Notes under the pieces: model-generated
What the model saw: the letters and a program-made list of their open reading frames with translations, nothing else
What the model was told of the DNA's origin: nothing
Databases searched by the model: none
Shown here: piece by piece, positions 20,395 through 32,551 of the stretch
How the letters are laid out: each line of letters starts with the position of its first letter
How positions within the stretch are numbered: the stretch's first letter is position 1
Source of the DNA: Galdieria partita
Taxonomy: Eukaryota > Rhodophyta > Bangiophyceae > Galdieriales > Galdieriaceae
DNA length: 64,000 nt
Direction: 5' to 3'
Assembly: GCA_025991245.1 (NCBI GenBank)
Contig: BQMJ01000019.1
Location: forward strand, 144,001 to 208,000
Position numbers and translations under genes: made by a program

Positions 20395-22597
20395 ATGTTT
20401 CAAGTACCTGTTTTAGTTTTAAGTATGTTGGAATATTGCGATTTTCTCATATACTGACCCTGTAAATAGAAGAAGGAACAAAGAGAGAAAGCGGTCACAA
20501 GGCACAGCTTGGTAACATTACGGCTGCCAAGGCGGTTTCAGATACAGTCCGTACGACGCTAGGACCACGCGCTATGTTGAAAATGGTGCTGGATGCTATG
20601 GGTGGTATCGTTCTTACTAACGACGGAAACGCTGTTTTGCGAGAAATAGACGTATCCCATCCTGCTGCAAAAAGTATGATCGAACTTTCGAGAACACAGG
20701 ACGAAGAGGTGAGAAGGAAGACTTTTTTCAAAATAGAGAGAATGATATAACAGTTATACTAAAAGGTCGGCGATGGGACAACGTCTGTCATAGTATTAGC
20801 TGGGGAACTGTTAAGTGTTGCAGAACCGTTCATAGAACGAGGCATTCATCCAAGAACAGTGGTAAACGCATACTTTAAAGCTCTAGATGATGCCATTGAG
20901 GTGATAGATAAACTTGCAACTAAAATCGATCCAAACGATAACAAAGCAGTTAACAATGTTATCGCGAGTTGTATTGGGACCAAGTATATGTCACGTCATA
21001 AGGATCTTATGTGTGGGTTGGCATCCACAGCTGTAAGGACGATCGTCGCAGAAGTTGATGGCCACAAAGTTATCGATATCAAGAATTATGCGAGAATAGA
21101 GAAGGTACCAGGAGGAGCAGTAGAAGATTCTTGTGTACTTCGTGGTGTTATGTTTGACAAGGACGTGACTCATCCAAAGATGCGTAGAAAGATAAACAAT
21201 CCGAAGATTTTACTTTTGGATTGTCCTCTTGAGTATACAAAGTTGGAGAGTCAAGCCAACGTCGAGATTGCAAAGGAGAGCGACTGGGAGGCTCTACTTA
21301 AGCAGGAAGAAATTTACGTTGAGAAACTTTGTAACCAGATTGTGAAACTCAAGGTTGGTATATGTGTGGATGCATTTGTTCATTACAAGAACTTACTGTA
21401 TATTACAGCCGGACTTGGTTATTACGGAGAAGGGTGTGAGCGACTTGGCACAACACTATCTCATGAAAGCCAATATTTCATGCATAAGGAGGGTTAAGAA
21501 GACAGAGAACAATCGAATTGCCAAAGCTACTGGAGCCACCATAGTATCAAGGGCAGAAGAAGCAAAGGTTGTGTGAAACTAGCTTAATACTACTATGTTA
21601 CTTATGTGAGTATTTGTAGGAAAGTGATTTAGGAACCGCAGGATTGTTCGAAGTACAAAAGATTGGTGATGAGTAAGTATTCTTTAGTCCACTTGTAATG
21701 GATGATGATTTTATTTTTCCCGCTAACTTTCGTTCTTCTGATGGATAATGCTGGAAAAATAATTTCTGAACCGTTTTTGTAGTGTTTGTACTGATTGAAG
21801 TTTGAATGTAGGTATTTCACCTTTATCACGGAATGTAATTCTCCCAAGGCGTGTACAATTTTGTTAAGGGGAGCTAGCAAGGTACTAAAAAATATCAAAA
21901 TGTTTGACCTTGGGTGCTCAATTGGTACAAGGATGCGCTGAATGAAATAGAACGTAATTTGCAGGATGCGTTATACGTTGCTAGAAATATCATAATAGAC
22001 CCTCGCATAGTCCCAGGAGGAGGTAACATGAGATTTGGTTGTAACGTTGATGGACACCATATGACTTGTTTCGTGTGGAACTAGGTGCGACCGAAATGTA
22101 TGTTTCGAAAGCATTAGGAGAGAAAGCCAAGTCATTAGAAGGGGTCATTCAGTTTCCATATAGAGCAGTATCTCAAGCAATGGAAGTGATCCCAAGAACT
22201 TTATTGGTATTTGAGCGCAAATATGGAAAGATGTTCCTTTTTCTCAAGTCTTTGATAATCTAGGAAAACTGTGGCGCAAATGTTGTGAGAGCATTAACTG
22301 AACTTCGTGCAAAGCATGCTGCTGGAAAAGAGACACCCTGGGGTGTGAATGGCCAAACTGGGGAAATCGTGGACATGTCTCAATATCGAGTAAGTTATCA
22401 AAGAATATTGCTATTTGTATATTGAATGTGACACATTCTTGAAGATTTGGGAACCTTACACTGTAAAAGTTCAAACGGTCAAGACCGCTGTTGAGTCGGC
22501 TGCGTTGTTGCTAAGGATTGATGATATTGTATCCGGAATATCTAAAAAGAAAGATGAAGGTCAAAATGTGTCGCAGCCTCAGAATGAGGAAGAATAG
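20395..22597 (+). CDS. CCT3: T-complex protein 1 subunit gamma (CCT3)
   Basis: Subunit of the cytosolic TRiC/CCT chaperonin that folds actin and tubulin. Ten exons: 20395-20422, 20470-20708, 20766-21353, 21409-21567, 21620-21672, 21812-21881, 21932-22022, 22085-22206, 22264-22389 and 22445-22597. All phases are consistent, giving 542 aa, the family length. Group II chaperonin signatures are intact: TTLGPRAMLKMVLD, TNDGNAVLREI, the ATPase motif GDGTTS at the start of exon 3, and PGGGATE split by an intron. Gamma-specific stretches include VITEKGVSDLAQHYL, WGVNGQTGEIVDM and ILLLRIDDIVSG-like LLRIDDIVSG. Introns are 47-62 nt except one of 139 nt (21673-21811). This is far more intron-rich than its neighbours. 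Confidence 0.95.
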
Positions 22598-22914
22598 GAA
22601 GATGTTTCCTGTTAGAGTAAAGCTTTGGAATGTTGTTGTTTTTCTAAGCAATATATGTGTGAATCTTGGAAACCCATTACACTTTTATACCCTATTGAAA
22701 GAAATGTCTTTGGCTGTGAAATTCAATTCTTCTATGTAGATCACACCCAATATCCATCTGCACTAGAAATGATCTTCAATCTCCTTATTTTCTTCTCTTC
22801 TCACGATCTTGGGACCACGTGATCGATTGGATTTCTTCTGGACTGGTCTCGAGGAGAAATAGATATTCCAGAAACTGCGTTTCATTGTATTTCTTTTGTT
22901 TCTTGAAATTCATC
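22598..22914. other. 317 bp spacer
   Basis: Between CCT3 and the acetate-transporter-family gene on the same strand. It should carry the CCT3 terminator and the next promoter. No coding or structural signal was seen. Confidence 0.45.
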
Positions 22915-23710
22915 ATGAAAGATAACGACCAACAAGATGCAATAGTAAACGACGGTAAGTATTGTATTGAAAACTCTTTTGCTACATCTCAATACGTATA
23001 TATAAGAGATTGTCCAAGAGAAAAGAGATAGTACCTTTGGAATGTTTAAAAAACTCAACGATATCGAATCCCAACAGAAAGCTGCTCCTGTAGCACCTGT
23101 TGCGTTTCCAAATCCTGTTATTCTCGGTGCAGCTTCCTTTAGTTGCACCGATTTTATCCTAAGCACCGTAAATGCAGGTTTGTTGCCTTCCACCGTAGCC
23201 TCTGGAGTCATAGGACCAGCATTCTTTTATGGAGGGTCGGTTCAATTATTGACTGGATTATTATGTTTTATCACGAGAAATACTTTTGGTCTATTAACAT
23301 TAACTTCTTATGGAGCCTTTTGGATTGCTGTAGCAACTTTGATTACCTTGGAAAATGAAGGCGTATTGGTATTTGGTAATGATGTCAACATGCCAATAGG
23401 TATTTTAGCAGTGGGTTATGCTATCCTCACATGTTATCTGTGGTTAGCAACATTCAACCATAATTTAACGCTGTGTATCTTAATATTTATGGTTGACGTG
23501 CAGCTGATTCTCCAATCGTTTGCTTCGTTTGGTGTCATTTCCACGACAGCACCTGGAGTAGCTGGTTTATTCGTTGCTGCGAATGGATGGTATTTTTCAA
23601 TGGCATTGTTTATCAATGAAAATTATGGGAAGCATATTATGCCACTGGGTGATCCACAAACTACTCCTGTATTTCGAGACATTTATAGAGGAATTTATGC
23701 TTCTTCGTAA
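22915..23710 (+). CDS. GPR1/FUN34/YaaH (SatP) family acetate/succinate transporter
   Basis: Six-helix membrane protein of the AceTr family, which moves acetate, succinate or possibly ammonium across the plasma membrane. Exons 22915-22954 and 23007-23710, with a 52-nt intron, give 247 aa. The first exon adds a charged cytosolic start (MKDNDQQDAIVND). The family signature NPAPLGL appears here as the variant FPNPVILGAASF. Hydrophobic segments follow in order: NAGLLPSTVASGVIGP with AFFYGGSVQLLTGLLCF, then YGAFWIAVATLI, GILAVGYAILTCYLWL, LCILIFMVDVQLILQS and APGVAGLFVAANGWYFSMA. The GPAFFYGG segment resembles the family pore region. Substrate is inferred from the family only. Such a carrier would fit heterotrophic growth on organic acids. 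Confidence 0.85.
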
Positions 23711-23786
23711 TTGAGTACAATTTGTGTGTGATTGTTGATGCTATTTGAACAAGAATAAAATTTCGTTTGATTGTGCCCATTTTGAA

Positions 23787-26195
23787 ATGGTTGTTCTATC
23801 ATCAGGCTTGCAAGTTGCTTTTCCTTTTCAACCTTATCCTGTTCAGATAGACTATATGGAAAAGGTTATACAAGCACTTGTAACTAGTCAACACGCCTTG
23901 TTGGAAAGTCCAACAGGAACTGGCAAAACACTCTGTTTACTATGCAGTACTTTAGCTTGGAGACAGTCGTATATTGCAAAGAGCCAGTTGGACAATCTTT
24001 CCAAAGGACAGTCATCCAGTCTTCAACATTCCGATGCAGATTTACTTCAAGGATTGGAAACAACACTCTCATTTACAAAGGATAATAGTCAATATACCCA
24101 AAGTGGAGTTTCGGATAGCAAGGATCAAAGTTTGGATAGAGACAATGTCATTCACCCGATTCCAAGAGTAGTATACACTTCTCGTACGCATAGTCAATTA
24201 GCGCAAGCTATTCGTCAATTGAGAAAGACTGTTTATAAACCTCGTGTGGTTGTCTTGGGTTCGAGAGAACAACTTTGTATTCATCCAAAAGTATCTCAAT
24301 TACGAGGTTCGGAGCAAAATCGACTATGTCGTTCACTTTGTGAGTCCAAAGGTTGTAAATTTCGAAATAACTTGAAGAGTTTTCATGGATATGAAAAGAT
24401 AGAAAAGGAGATTTTTGATTTAGAAGACTGTGTGAATTGGGGAAGGAAAGAAGAGATATGTCCGTATTATCTTGCCAAAGAAATGGAGCGTAATAGTGAA
24501 CTCCTATTTCTTCCTTATAATTATTTGGTCGATTTACATTTAAGAGAATCTCTGGGATTCGATTTTTCCAACGACATTATTTTATTTGATGAAGCGCATC
24601 ATATTGAAGAAATTGCAAACCATTGCGCAAGTTTTGATTTAACGAGCAGTTTATTAGATGCTTGTATCCATCAACTACAAAGAGTCAAGTTGAGAGAAGA
24701 AGAAAAGAAAGTTGGACAAGACGACCCTTCTAGTAGTCGACAACATTCTAACGATGCTGTTTCTCTATTGTTGGCCTTTTTTAGAGCACTTTTGAATGAA
24801 TTGTATCATCTTTTGGATGGCGCTTCTACCAATGAATTGGTTTATGAGCCAAGTTTTCTGTTTCAGTTGCTTGCCAAAGTTAATCTTACACCCAAAACGT
24901 TTGATGCTTTTTCATCAAAGGTTGAGCAACTCTTTGGTGAACAGCATAGTGATTGGAATGATTCTTTGGCAGATTTGCAAAATTCTTCGAATGAAGCTAT
25001 ATTCACCTTTCTCAAATACATTCGCTTACTATTCCATTTGTCAGAAGATGAAGCTCGTCTTTCCTATATAGTTTGCATTTATGGAGAGCCGAATTCAGAA
25101 GAAAAGAGAAGAAGAATCACTGTAAGTTATTGGTGCTTTAATCCCGGTCTCGTTATGAAACAACTTGTCAAAGGAATTCGTTGTCTTTTATTGACCAGTG
25201 GTACTTTGAGTCCTTTATCAGTTTTAGAAAGCGAGCTTCAAATTCGTTTTCCTATTCAGTTGGAGAATCGTCATATCATCACCCAACATCAGTTATTTAT
25301 AGGTATGTTGGGTATAGGTCCTAGTGGAGAAGTATTGAATAGTAGTTATCGCAATCGAAGTTTAACATCTTATAAGAGAGAGTTGGGAAGATGCATTTAT
25401 AACTTTTCTTTAGTTATTCCTGGAGGCATTTTGGTATTTTTCCCGAGTTATTCATTGCTCGTGGATTGTGTAGAATATTGGAAAACCTTTCCTATGCAAA
25501 CGAGTGATTGTTCTACAGATTCTGTTTCTATTTGGGACTCTATTCATCGCCGCAAGTCATTGGTTGTAGAATCCAAAGAAGAGAATGATTTCCAGGAAAG
25601 TTTTCGTCTCTATCAAGAACAGGTGAATCGCAATGCAAGTGGTTGTATCTTGTTGGGAGTTTGTAGAGGACGAATGAGCGAAGGAATGGATTTTTCTGAT
25701 GAGTATGCCAGAGCCGTTATATTAGTGGGTATTCCATTTCCTCCTTTACAACAGCGCAAAGTAAGAATGAAGCAACATTATTTGTCGACTGTGAAAAAGA
25801 CTGATCCACAACGTTGGTATCGATTGGAAGCTATTCGCGCAATGAATCAAGCCATAGGTCGAGTGATTCGACATGAGAAAGATTTTGGTGCGATTATTCT
25901 TTGTGATGAGCGCTTTCCCAATATGGTTCATCAACTTTCGTTGTGGGTTCAACCTTTTGTGACAAGTCGTTGTCATTCTTTTGGCCAATTGCAGTCTGAG
26001 TTGATTCGTTTTTTTAAGAATCCAATGCGGCCTAGTTTGAAAAGAAATCAACCACAGGTAATCATTGCATATACTTTTGAGATGGTTGTTAGTCATCTTG
26101 CATAGGACTCTACAACGAAAAGAGTGAAAGCAATTCCTCATTTAGCTGCAGAAGATAAAGACCATCTATTTCAAGCTATAGGAAAGAAACCCTAA
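23787..26195 (+). CDS. RTEL1: RTEL1-type Fe-S DNA helicase
   Basis: Superfamily 2 XPD-like 5'-3' helicase that dismantles D-loops, T-loops and G-quadruplexes. Exons 23787-26057 and 26106-26195, with a 48-nt intron, give 786 aa. Motifs in order: Q-motif region VAFPFQPYPVQIDYM, Walker A ESPTGTGKTL, YTSRTHSQLAQ, VLGSREQLCIHP, four Fe-S Cys (LCIHP, LCRSLC, GCKF, CPYYL), the DEAH box LFDEAHHIEE, LLTSGTLSPL, RGRMSEGMDFSDE and QAIGRVIRHEKDFG. GSREQLCIHP and the VxFPFQPY start favour RTEL1 over FANCJ or XPD. It lacks the long C-terminus of animal RTEL1 (harmonin-like and RING domains). The last exon is short and was recognised only after removing the intron. Start chosen at the ATG just before the helicase domain. 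Confidence 0.9.
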
Positions 26196-26263
26196 AAACT
26201 GTTCTCATTTGCTTTTCCAAAATGTTTTTGGAATAAAAACAGGAGACAATCATTCGCTGTTCA

Positions 26264-29200
26264 ATGACCCATTATTGCTTTTGTAGTCTTCCCTCCCAAA
26301 ACTGGAAAACAACGTGTCCTAAAAGGCTTTTTCAAACACTGATTCTCCCATCTCATTGCAAGAAATGTAATGTTCCCAGGGTAAAGACTTGGTGGTTAGG
26401 ACACCGACATCATTTCGCTTTCACTACTGTTCAACCAGCCAGACAAGCCTCATCAAGTAGAGTGGTTAGTATTGCTCCACAAGGTTCATCAGCTTTTGAG
26501 AAACTATCCACTTGCGATGGAATACAAGAATATTGTTTAAAGAGCAACGGTTTACAAGTGCTGTTGAAAACAGACTCCACTGCTCCCGTTGCCACGGTTA
26601 TGGTAACTTATCGAGTGGGATCTAGAAACGAATCATTAGGAGAAACAGGATCAACTCATCTATTGGAACATATGCTTTTTAAAGGCTCTAAGAATTATAA
26701 TCAAGAGAATGGGAAGCTCATGAGCACTTTGTTAGAGAATGTAGGTGCCATAGTAAATGCCAACACTTGGTTGGATAGAACAAGTTATTACGAGTGTGTA
26801 CCCAGAGCATATGTGGAGGAAGCCTTGAAAATGGAAGCAGATAGAATGCACAATGCATTATTGAGACAAGTTGACTTGCACAAGGAAATGTGGATAGTGG
26901 GCAATGAATATGAGAATGATGAAAATGACTCCATAGCAACGTTGGATAAGGAGATTTGGGCAACTGCTTTTCAAGCACATCCTTATCGTCAACCTACGAT
27001 AGGTTGGCGTTGGGATATTGAAAATAGTCATGCACAGAGATTGAAAGAGTTTTATCAACGATTCTATTATCCTAATAATGCAACATTGATCATAGTAGGC
27101 GATATTCAAGTGCAACAAGTACTGCATTGGATAGAACAATATTTTAAAGATATTGCTCCTTCCAAGTTGCCTATTGCTCATCAAGTTTTTCAAGAACCTC
27201 CACAAAGAGGTCCTCGTAGACTCGTGGTACGTAGAATAGCCAATGAAGCTGTCCTAGGAATGGCATGGAAGAGTCCACGTGGAATGCATAGAGACTCTCT
27301 TTGTCTATCCTTGTTGGCTAATATATTGTGTCATGGAAAGAACAGTAGACTCTATCAAAGTTTGGTGGACGCTGGGATGGCAACGGTTGTCAATGGCTGG
27401 CAAAGCTTCTTTCGGTAAGGCAATAAAGTGGACAAGGATTGGATAAATATATATATCTATCTCATATACGATTGTATAGGGATCCTGCATTGTTCTTCAT
27501 TTATGCTTGTATGGGTAAACAAGTATCGATTGCCCAAACAGAAGAACGAATCATAAAAGAGATAAAAGCAATCAAGCAGTCGGGAGTGAGTTTAGAAGAA
27601 TTGTCGACTGCAAAGACATGTATGAAAGCAAGTTTATATTATAGTAGAGATGGGACTTTGGGCTTTGTGGAAAACTTGAATGAAGCAGTAGCTATGGGAG
27701 ACTGGAAACATATGAGTCAACTGCATAAATATTTAGAAGAAATAAGTAGAGAGGATATTCAAAGAGTGGCTCAGAGGTATTTGGTTTCCGATCAAAGTAC
27801 AGTTGGATGGTTGGAACCGCAACAAGCATCATCAGAGCAAGAAGAAACCAATCACAGCAGTCATTCTTTGGGGGAGTCTCTCAATGGAATGATTTTGCAT
27901 AGTTCATTACATTGTGATGAAAGTTCTTCATCCAATCCAAGTCATCCATGGATACTTTTGCCTAGTAAGTGTGGATGACTATCCCTATTGAGAAATGAAA
28001 CCAGTGAGGGTTGAATTAGGAAATGAACAACAAAAAGTACAAATAGCATCTCAAGTAGTTGTTTCGGAGCCATTGGATGGAATGGAACTTGTGGCTATGA
28101 AGACACCACTTCGAGAAGTAGTGAGAATACAAGGTTCTTTGGTAGGAGGTGAAGAACATGGTAGACAGAAAGACTGGAACAACATTATACTCTCCGATGT
28201 GATGGTGGAAATGTTGGGTTTGGTGAGTTGCCTCTGAATGAAAAGACGCTCAATAAAAGTTGGTAGAGAACTCATCATTACTGTGATCCCAAATATGAGA
28301 TATCCAAAAAATTACAAAATGTGGGTGCAGGAATATCTTTTCATAGTCAGAGTAGAAGATTGTGTATCGAAGCTGTTTGTTTAAAGGAACATTTGCCTTT
28401 GGTCTTATCTCTGTTAGCAGAGCAGGTAAGCATTCTGAGAGGAATGAATCATAGTTATCCCATGTATGAATATATTAGTTGCGTTTTCCTATCTTTTTGC
28501 CACAAGACTTACAAGTTGTACGCGGCCGACTCGTGGATGAAATCGAGTCTTCTAAAGATAATATCAGTCAAGTAGCAGAAGAACATTTTTTGGCTGAAAT
28601 GTATCCCGTTGAACATCCCAATTATGTACATCGGTCGGAAGAATATTTGGAAGCTTTGCATCGACTCACATGTGATGATATTGCGGACTTTCATAGCAAG
28701 TTAAGTTGATAAAGAAGGGATGTGTTGTTTCTCAATGAGTGCAAGTAGATATGGCCTGGGTGGTTTTCGATTGGTTGCTGTAGGTGATATTCCCACCATG
28801 GAGTGGTTACAAACAGAGGTCTATCGATATTTTGGAGATTGGAAAAGAAATCAATTTTGGGAGAATGGGGACAGCAGCAACAGCCATGACAAGTTGTATC
28901 GAGCAAAGCCCATTCCATCCAATGGTAAGTAGAGTATCCATTTGATGCAGCGTCTCGTGTAAATATTGCATTTTAGGAATACGTCGTTGTATTCAGCTGC
29001 CTCAAAAGGAGAGCGTAGATGTGTTGTTAGGTCAACCATTGGGTATTTCAGAAAATCATCCAGACTACTATGCTGTTCTTATGGCCATGCATATTTTAAG
29101 TGGAAATGGATCTAGTCGTAAGTGAATCCCTATAGATATATATAGACATCCTTGTAATGTCTTTAGGTTTGATGCAACGAATAAGAGAACAACAAGGATT

Positions 29201-29762
29201 GACCTATGGAATATATGGAGGAGTGGGAGGCACTGCCTATGGAGCTGATGGTTATTGGAATATTCATGGCACCTTTTCTCCTGCTTTGACTTTTACTGGA
29301 TTGGGTGCTATTCAAAGAGAATTGGATCACTAGTAAGTAGAAGAATAAGGTCTCAAGGATTCATAATCATTATTACTATGATGATAGCGTTGAAAATGGA
29401 ATAGAAGAATGGGAATTGCAAGCCACAAAGGTAACGATGGAGAAGAGAATCTCTTTATGATTGGTATCACTGCTCTTCTTCTAGGCAACCATACAAGGCA
29501 ACTTTCAAATAGGATTGGCCACCAGTAAAAGTATTGCATCAGCTATCAGACAAACATTGGATCATAAAAGGTAACAAAGCACAATGAAACAAACCAAGTA
29601 GTTCTCATGACTATTTGGATTAGACCACTTGAGTGGATCGACGACTTTCCTCAAATAATTGAATCTCTCACATTGGAACAAGTGAATAGCGCCATCCAAA
29701 AATATATTCGACCCAAGTCACTCGTTACTGTCATCTGTGGAAAAACGAATACAGACAACTAG
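26264..29762 (+). CDS. Two-domain M16 zinc metalloprotease
   Basis: Eleven exons give 989 aa: 26264-27414, 27480-27964, 28020-28222, 28267-28425, 28479-28699, 28749-28924, 28977-29117, 29167-29332, 29388-29430, 29485-29570 and 29624-29762. Residues 1-80 look like an organelle presequence (Ser/Arg/His-rich). The first half carries the zinc site HLLEH (HXXEH) in GSTHLLEHMLFKGS, with the distal Glu in the NEYENDEND region. It also has the M16 substrate pocket GDIQVQQVL and KNSRLYQSLVDAG. The second half repeats the fold (VGDIPTMEWL, GNGSSRLMQRIREQQGLTY, split by an intron) but has no HXXEH, as usual for the inactive partner. The layout is like bacterial PqqL/YmxG tandems rather than MPP or presequence protease. 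Substrate unknown. Introns are 44-65 nt. Confidence 0.88.
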
Positions 29763-29829
29763 TTATGCCTTGTTCCTTAACATGGTTGAAGAAATGTCGC
29801 ATCGAAAGAGTTCCTATCTATTTGTTGGT

Positions 29830-31225
29830 TCAGTCTCTCCATAGAATTGTATCCATCCATATTACTTGTGGAATGGGATAAAATAAACTTTGTAAGGTCC
29901 AAGGAATCGATACGTCTTGTAATGTTAGATATCTTTGCCATTTCATTTCAGTTAACAACAACAATATATAATACAACAAACCTTCCTGTATTGGAACAAG
30001 GATCTTGTATCCTTCCAGCTACCAGAATTTTGGTCCCCGACTCCTAAACATCATGTCAAAAGAAGAATCATCCAACATTCACTTTGTGTGATACCATCAA
30101 AGGTTGTAGACAAGTAATCATTTCTTGATAATTATGGTTGTAGTATTTCAAATCGACCATTCTTTGGGCGGTGTCTACTCCAACCACAAAAAAGGCTCCT
30201 GGAAATAACTAAATCATATAATACAATGAGTTTTATATTCTTCCATTTACCGATTAGAATAATTACCTGAGCTTTTTTATAAAATAAAGGTTCTACAGTC
30301 AGAACACAAAGATAACCCAATGAACTAGTAAACTGAGACAACCTCTCCATCACTTGAGATTTGCTCCATTTTCCTTTATCTGCATTTTCAATCGAAAGTT
30401 CAAAGACAACGCAACGTTGACTCAATTGCCCTGCCGCTTTTGCCAATTCGATATGTCCTCGATGCAATGGGTGAAAAGAGCCTTTCACTGTTGGAGACTT
30501 ATCACGAAATCTATTCAGAAAACATTTTACCTGGAAAAATAATGACATTTTGTAAACGTGGAAAACATGACAATCGTTGATATTTGGGTAACCATACACA
30601 GTACGGAATTTGATGACGCAATAGTCGTTCTAAAGGTGATACAAATGGTATCATCTATAAACACACAATAGTGTTTATGAAATAACATACAACACAACAA
30701 CCACTTACTTGCCAATCTTCACCCATCGTCTCCATTGAGTTGGAATGAATGCCCAACAAACTATCCAAGGCTCCTTCAACAATAGAAGAAATACTATAAA
30801 AGTGAGAAGTATCCATAAAAGGAAAAACAATATTTACCAATCTACAACACAACATGGGGAGCCCACTTCATCGGCATTCCAGCAACGATAATAATATTTT
30901 CTTTCAGGTTGTGGAGACAGCAACAAGATATGCCTAAGTCGATGAAAGTCAATGGATATCGGCAATGGTCAAACACTTACCAAATATGCTGATCTGTACC
31001 AACTAGAGTGGAAACAAAAGCTTGTGACTCAATATGCGCGACTGTGTCAGCCAACTCTACAGCTAAATCTTTTCCACTCAACCAAGTAGCATCATAAGAA
31101 AGAAAATCCACCAATTGTTGTTCAGTTTCTAGTAGATGGAAATGGTAAAATAACTTGGAAAGTCGGTTGACAAGAGAACCAGGCACATGAGAAGCGTACA
31201 CAACACCACAAATCACACTTGACAT
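29830..31225 (-). CDS. Nucleotidylyltransferase superfamily protein with degenerate CinA-like N-domain
   Basis: Eight exons give 347 aa, in gene order: 31225-30981, 30933-30838, 30793-30709, 30654-30531, 30481-30267, 30208-30095, 30043-29982 and 29932-29830. Residues 1-150 resemble the C-terminal domain of CinA in outline. Residues 185-347 form a cytidylyltransferase-like fold: the nucleotide-binding FPGSFHPLHRGH motif (an HxGH-type signature), FELSIENADKG, GAFFVVGVDTAQRMVD, KYY and KILVAGRI. The arrangement matches a plant family represented by Arabidopsis At2g01220 (recalled, not searched). Substrate unknown. The HxGH motif spans an intron and appears only after splicing, which strongly supports the model. 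The stop lies 67 bp from the convergent M16 stop. Confidence 0.82.
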
Positions 31226-31256
31226 CAAACAATCTTTTGATTATCACCATATTACG

Positions 31257-31903
31257 ATGTCGGATGATGAAGGATATGAGGAAGGGTAAGCAACTTATTC
31301 TTTCTTGAAAAGAGACTTAGGTATACTAGATTCCCTGACGAGGAAGAAGAAGAAGAACCAACTTTAGACTTTGACCCCCTGGATGAGGAGAACCTGGAAG
31401 CTGACGAAAGAGAAGATGAGACAGACGGAAAGGAAGAAGAAGTTGATTGGTTGATGGTAAAGAAAGGCACATAAAGTGTTACAATGCTAACTATGCTGCT
31501 TAGCAACAACAGGAAGAAGAGAGCCAGATACCGGAAACAACAGGGTAAGTGTCTCTTGTTCTATGATGCAACGGACCAAAGGGAAAAACAAAAACTTGTA
31601 GAAAGACAAAGGAGACTAGTAAAAGAATAACGACAAGGTTTCTTACCAAATATGAAAGAGCCAAAATTTTGGGAACAAGGGCGTTGCAAATAAGTTTAGG
31701 TGCTCCTGTTATGGTGGACTTGGAAGGTGAGACCGATCCTTTGGAAATTGCTCAAAAGGTAGGATAATAGAACGCTTATTGATATGCATGTATCAAAAAA
31801 TTCCGGCAAGGAACTCCGAGAGAGAAAAATCCCAATCACTATTCGTAGATACTTACCTGATGGAACGTTCGAAGACTGGAATGTGGATGAGTTGTTGGAA
31901 TAG
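31257..31903 (+). CDS. POLR2F: RNA polymerase I/II/III shared subunit RPB6 (RPABC2)
   Basis: Omega-like subunit common to the three nuclear RNA polymerases; it helps assemble the largest subunit. Five exons (31257-31285, 31321-31456, 31504-31544, 31620-31758 and 31811-31903) give 145 aa. The acidic N-terminus ([20 protein letters not shown]) precedes the conserved core: [22 protein letters not shown], in parts [14 protein letters not shown] and LGTRALQIS, then [29 protein letters not shown] and [10 protein letters not shown]. This matches eukaryotic RPB6 nearly residue for residue by eye. The first intron is 35 nt, the shortest here backed by strong homology. The others are 47, 75 and 52 nt. 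The gene starts 31 bp from the divergent nucleotidylyltransferase start. Confidence 0.95.
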
Positions 31904-32267
31904 TTATTATTATTGGGTTGAACCTCTACCTCACTAGGAGAAGTGGACGCAACCATTTTTGGACAAGTTGGATAGAATCATGTGGAACATCTTCTCTGTT
32001 GCATAGTGTTGAAAGACACTCGTTGTAGCGTAAGACACGATGATAGATAATACCTGTTCAAGAGCCTTAACAAAGTGCACTAAAGTTTACTTTGCGTTTC
32101 ACTACTATGAAGTGACCTTGTCAAAAAAACCAATAGTTTTTGCACGGCAAGATGATTTTGAAAGGACAATAGCTTCACACTAACCACTTGATGGGTTGCC
32201 ATATTCTTGTGGTCGTAATTTTCAGACTTTTCAAACAACTCTACCCACTGCTTCTCAACTATCCCAA
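31904..32267. other. 364 bp between convergent genes
   Basis: Between the RPB6 stop and the stop of the minus-strand CYSTM gene. Only antisense or broken frames are present. It should contain both polyadenylation regions. Confidence 0.45.
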
Positions 32268-32551
32268 CTAAATTAATAAACAGCACTCGAAACAGGCTAA
32301 AGCAGACAAACAAGCTACACAGCAAGCCAAGGCATCTGTGTCAGGAGAGGAACTATGAAAACAGCTCTCATTAAAACGAATGCAACTCAACAGCTATTGG
32401 TTACAAACCTGTACGTTGTTGGACCAGGAGGTGGTTGGCGAACAACATATACAACATTAGGATTGTTTGAATAAGCTCCTGATGGAGGTGGCTGGTTAAA
32501 TACAGGAGGCGGTGGTGGTGGAGAAGACTGGTAAGAAGCTTTATAAGACAT
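32268..32551 (-). CDS. CYSTM-type small protein (Pro-rich with Cys-rich membrane tail)
   Basis: Exons 32551-32409 and 32352-32268, with a 56-nt intron, give 75 aa. The N-terminal 50 residues are Pro/Tyr/Gln-rich (SSPPPPPPVFNQPPPSG). The C-terminus is a short hydrophobic segment packed with Cys (ALACCVACLSALACFECCLL). This is the layout of the cysteine-rich transmembrane module, found in tail-anchored stress-tolerance peptides of plants and fungi. The family is thought to sit in the plasma membrane and act in metal, oxidative or salt stress; no mechanism is visible here. The gene is too short for naive ORF calling. The Cys-rich end appears only after splicing. Confidence 0.75.

Noticed and set aside
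27965-27992. 28-nt intron option in the M16 protease gene
   Set aside because: A later acceptor at 28019 gives a normal 55-nt intron in the same phase, so the short version is not needed.
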